Of a DNA stretch of 64,000 nt, positions 62,801 through 64,000 are shown one piece after another (position 1 is the stretch's first letter; the number at the start of each line of letters is the position of its first letter). Below the pieces are notes generated by a model. The model was not told where the DNA came from. It was given only the letters and a program-made list of their open reading frames with translations, and ran no database searches. Source of the stretch: Aulostomus chinensis (Eukaryota > Chordata > Actinopteri > Syngnathiformes > Aulostomidae); contig JBBMOA010000003.1 in assembly GCA_037954235.1 (NCBI GenBank), forward strand, positions 8,518,453-8,582,452. The letters run 5' to 3'. The translations under genes and the position numbers were made by a program.

Positions 62801-63858
62801 TTTTCATCAAAATACAGGAGTTCTGCATGAAGTGTTCATTTTGGCCTTCTCTCGCTGAGAAAACACTATTTGTGACCTGTGATACAAAATGCCATAACTT
62901 TTGTTCAAAGTGAGTTTTCAGTCAAGTTTCAACCTGAAAGCATAGAAAGATGCATAAACTTGAAGTTACAGCTTGATTTCAGTGAGTTTTCATCAAAATA
63001 CAGGAGTTCTGCATGAAGTGTTCATTTTGGCCTTCTCTCGCTGAGAAAACGGTATTTGTGACCTGCGACACCGAACAGCCATAACTTTTGTTCAAAGTGA
63101 GTTTTCAGTCAAGTTTCAACCTGAAAGCATAGAAAGATGCATAAACTTGAAGTTACAGCTTGATTTCAGTGAGTTTTCATCAAAATACAGGAGTTCTGCA
63201 TGAAGTGTTCATTTTGGCCTTCTCTCGCTGAGAAAACAATATTTGTGACCTGTGATACAAAAATGCCATAACTTTTGTTCAAAGTGAGGTTTCAGTCAAG
63301 TTTCAACCTGAAAGCATAGAAAGATGCATAAACTTGAAGTTACAGCTTGATTTCAGTGAGTATTCCTCAAAATACAGGAGTTCTGCATGAAGTGTTCATT
63401 TTGGCCTTCTCTCGCTGAGAAAACACTATTTGTGACCTATGATACAAAAATGCCATAACTTTTGTTGAAAGTGAGGTTTCAGTCAAGTTTCAACCTGAAA
63501 GCATAGAAAGATGCATAAACTTGAAGTTACAGCTTGATTACAGTGAGTTTTCATCAAAATACAGGAGTTCTGCATGAAGTGTTCATTTTGGCCTTCTCTC
63601 GCTGAGAAAACACTATTTGTGACCTGTGATACAAAAATGCCATAACTTTTGTTCAAAGTGAGTTTTCAGTCAAGTTTCAACCTGAAAGCATAGAAAGATG
63701 CATAAACTTGAAGTTACAGCTTGATTTCAGTGAGTTTTCATCAAAATACAGGAGTTCTGCATGAAGTGTTCATTTTGGCCTTCTTTCGCTGAGAAAACAC
63801 TATTTGTGACCTGTGATACAAAAATGCCATAACTTTTGTTCAAAGTGAGTTTTCTGTC
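59768..63858 (+). repeat. About 22-monomer segment, right copy of the 9723-bp-spaced duplication
   Basis: It matches 50045-54135 at a constant offset of 9723. Four differences seen by eye: 52216 t against 61939 g, 52450 t against 62173 a, 50362 c against 60085 g, and 53349 a against 63072 c. The match ends inside the monomer that starts at 63768, where 'catacaaag' and 'gaagtgacag' replace the expected 'catggaaag'. Confidence 0.92.
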
Positions 63859-64000
63859 AAGTTTCAACCTGAAAGCATACAAAGATGCATAAACTTGAAG
63901 TGACAGCTTGATTTCAGTGAGTTTTCCTCAAAATACAGGACTTCTGCATGAAGTGTTCATTTTGGCCTTCTCTCGCTGAGAAAACACTATTTGTGACCTA
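63859..64000 (+). repeat. Chimeric monomer tail and partial last monomer
   Basis: After the junction at 63859-63879 the sequence follows the 54.71 kb type ('catacaaag', 'gaagtgacag', 'cctcaaaa', 'ggacttctg') and then starts a 'cctatgatac'-type monomer at 63955, cut by the window end after 'gtgaccta'. The array evidently continues beyond the window. Confidence 0.85.

Larger units (their letters stand above)
1..64000 (+). repeat. 187-bp satellite DNA array, 342 head-to-tail monomers
   Basis: The whole window is a tandem array of a 187-bp, AT-rich monomer. The landmark 'gttcattttgg' recurs at 1, 188, 375, 562, 749 and so on, up to 63955. All copies are in one orientation and no unit is replaced by unique sequence. 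Monomers differ from the consensus mainly by single substitutions; I count 17 length changes, nearly all of one or two bases in A or T runs. No frame stays open through the array, because 187 leaves remainder 1 on division by 3 and every frame meets stops within a few monomers. Such arrays are typically centromeric, pericentromeric or heterochromatic; that placement is inference. I do not recognise the family and cannot name the species. Confidence 0.98.

Noticed and set aside
1..64000. CRISPR array (regular direct repeats)
   Set aside because: There are no unique spacers. The entire 187-bp unit repeats and variation is scattered substitution within the repeat.
1..64000. CENP-B box in the monomer
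   Set aside because: I looked for the nTTCGnnnnAnnCGGGn core on both strands. TTCG occurs in some variants ('ccttcgacac') and CCCG in 'ctcccgctg', but neither is followed by the other required bases at the right spacing.

Overview
The window is one uninterrupted head-to-tail satellite array from a eukaryotic genome. I see no protein-coding gene, RNA gene, mobile element or unique-sequence island. The repeat unit is 187 bp and about 36% GC by my count of the consensus. All copies lie in the same orientation. With 'gttcattttgg' as base 1 of the monomer, monomer 1 starts at base 1 and monomer 343 starts at 63955, so the window holds exactly 342 complete monomers (342 x 187 = 63954) plus 46 bases. 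The 17 length changes I could find sum to zero. The array type (nucleosome-scale monomer, higher-order repeats, no interruptions) is what centromeric or pericentromeric satellite looks like, but location and species cannot be read from the sequence. I do not recognise the monomer as a named satellite family.

Monomers differ by a modest set of diagnostic substitutions, and these are shared in ordered series, so the array has higher-order structure. No single higher-order period holds across the window. One ordered 11-monomer unit (2057 bp, here p1-p11) recurs as complete or nearly complete copies at 1310-3366, 3367-5423, 6546-8602, 41893-43948, 44697-46566 (lacking p6) and 46567-48623. Truncated derivatives lie at 28427-29922, 30860-32355, 51615-52736 and 61338-62459. 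Between them are local tandem amplifications with other periods: 5-mer (7855-9721), 4-mer (9722-11217), 10-mer (15331-19068), 3-mer (20004-21129), 2-mer (21691-22812), 13-mer (27490-32355), 12-mer (34600-39087) and 7-mer (55541-58158).

Long-range copying is also visible. The interval 749-4862 reappears at 44136-48062. The interval about 11539-15080 reappears at 52684-56040. The interval about 50045-54130 reappears 9723 bp downstream (59768-63853) with only four differences found by eye, which makes it the youngest large duplication here. Several junctions fall inside single chimeric monomers and can be placed within 13-30 bases.

Within the monomer there are two alternative forms of a 12-bp box (positions 47-58), a slippage-prone T run (positions 67-73), three short dyad symmetries, and one nearly invariant CpG (positions 20-21) with further CpGs in some subtypes. 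These are the candidate functional elements. The window reads as an actively turning-over satellite domain, not as a gene system.
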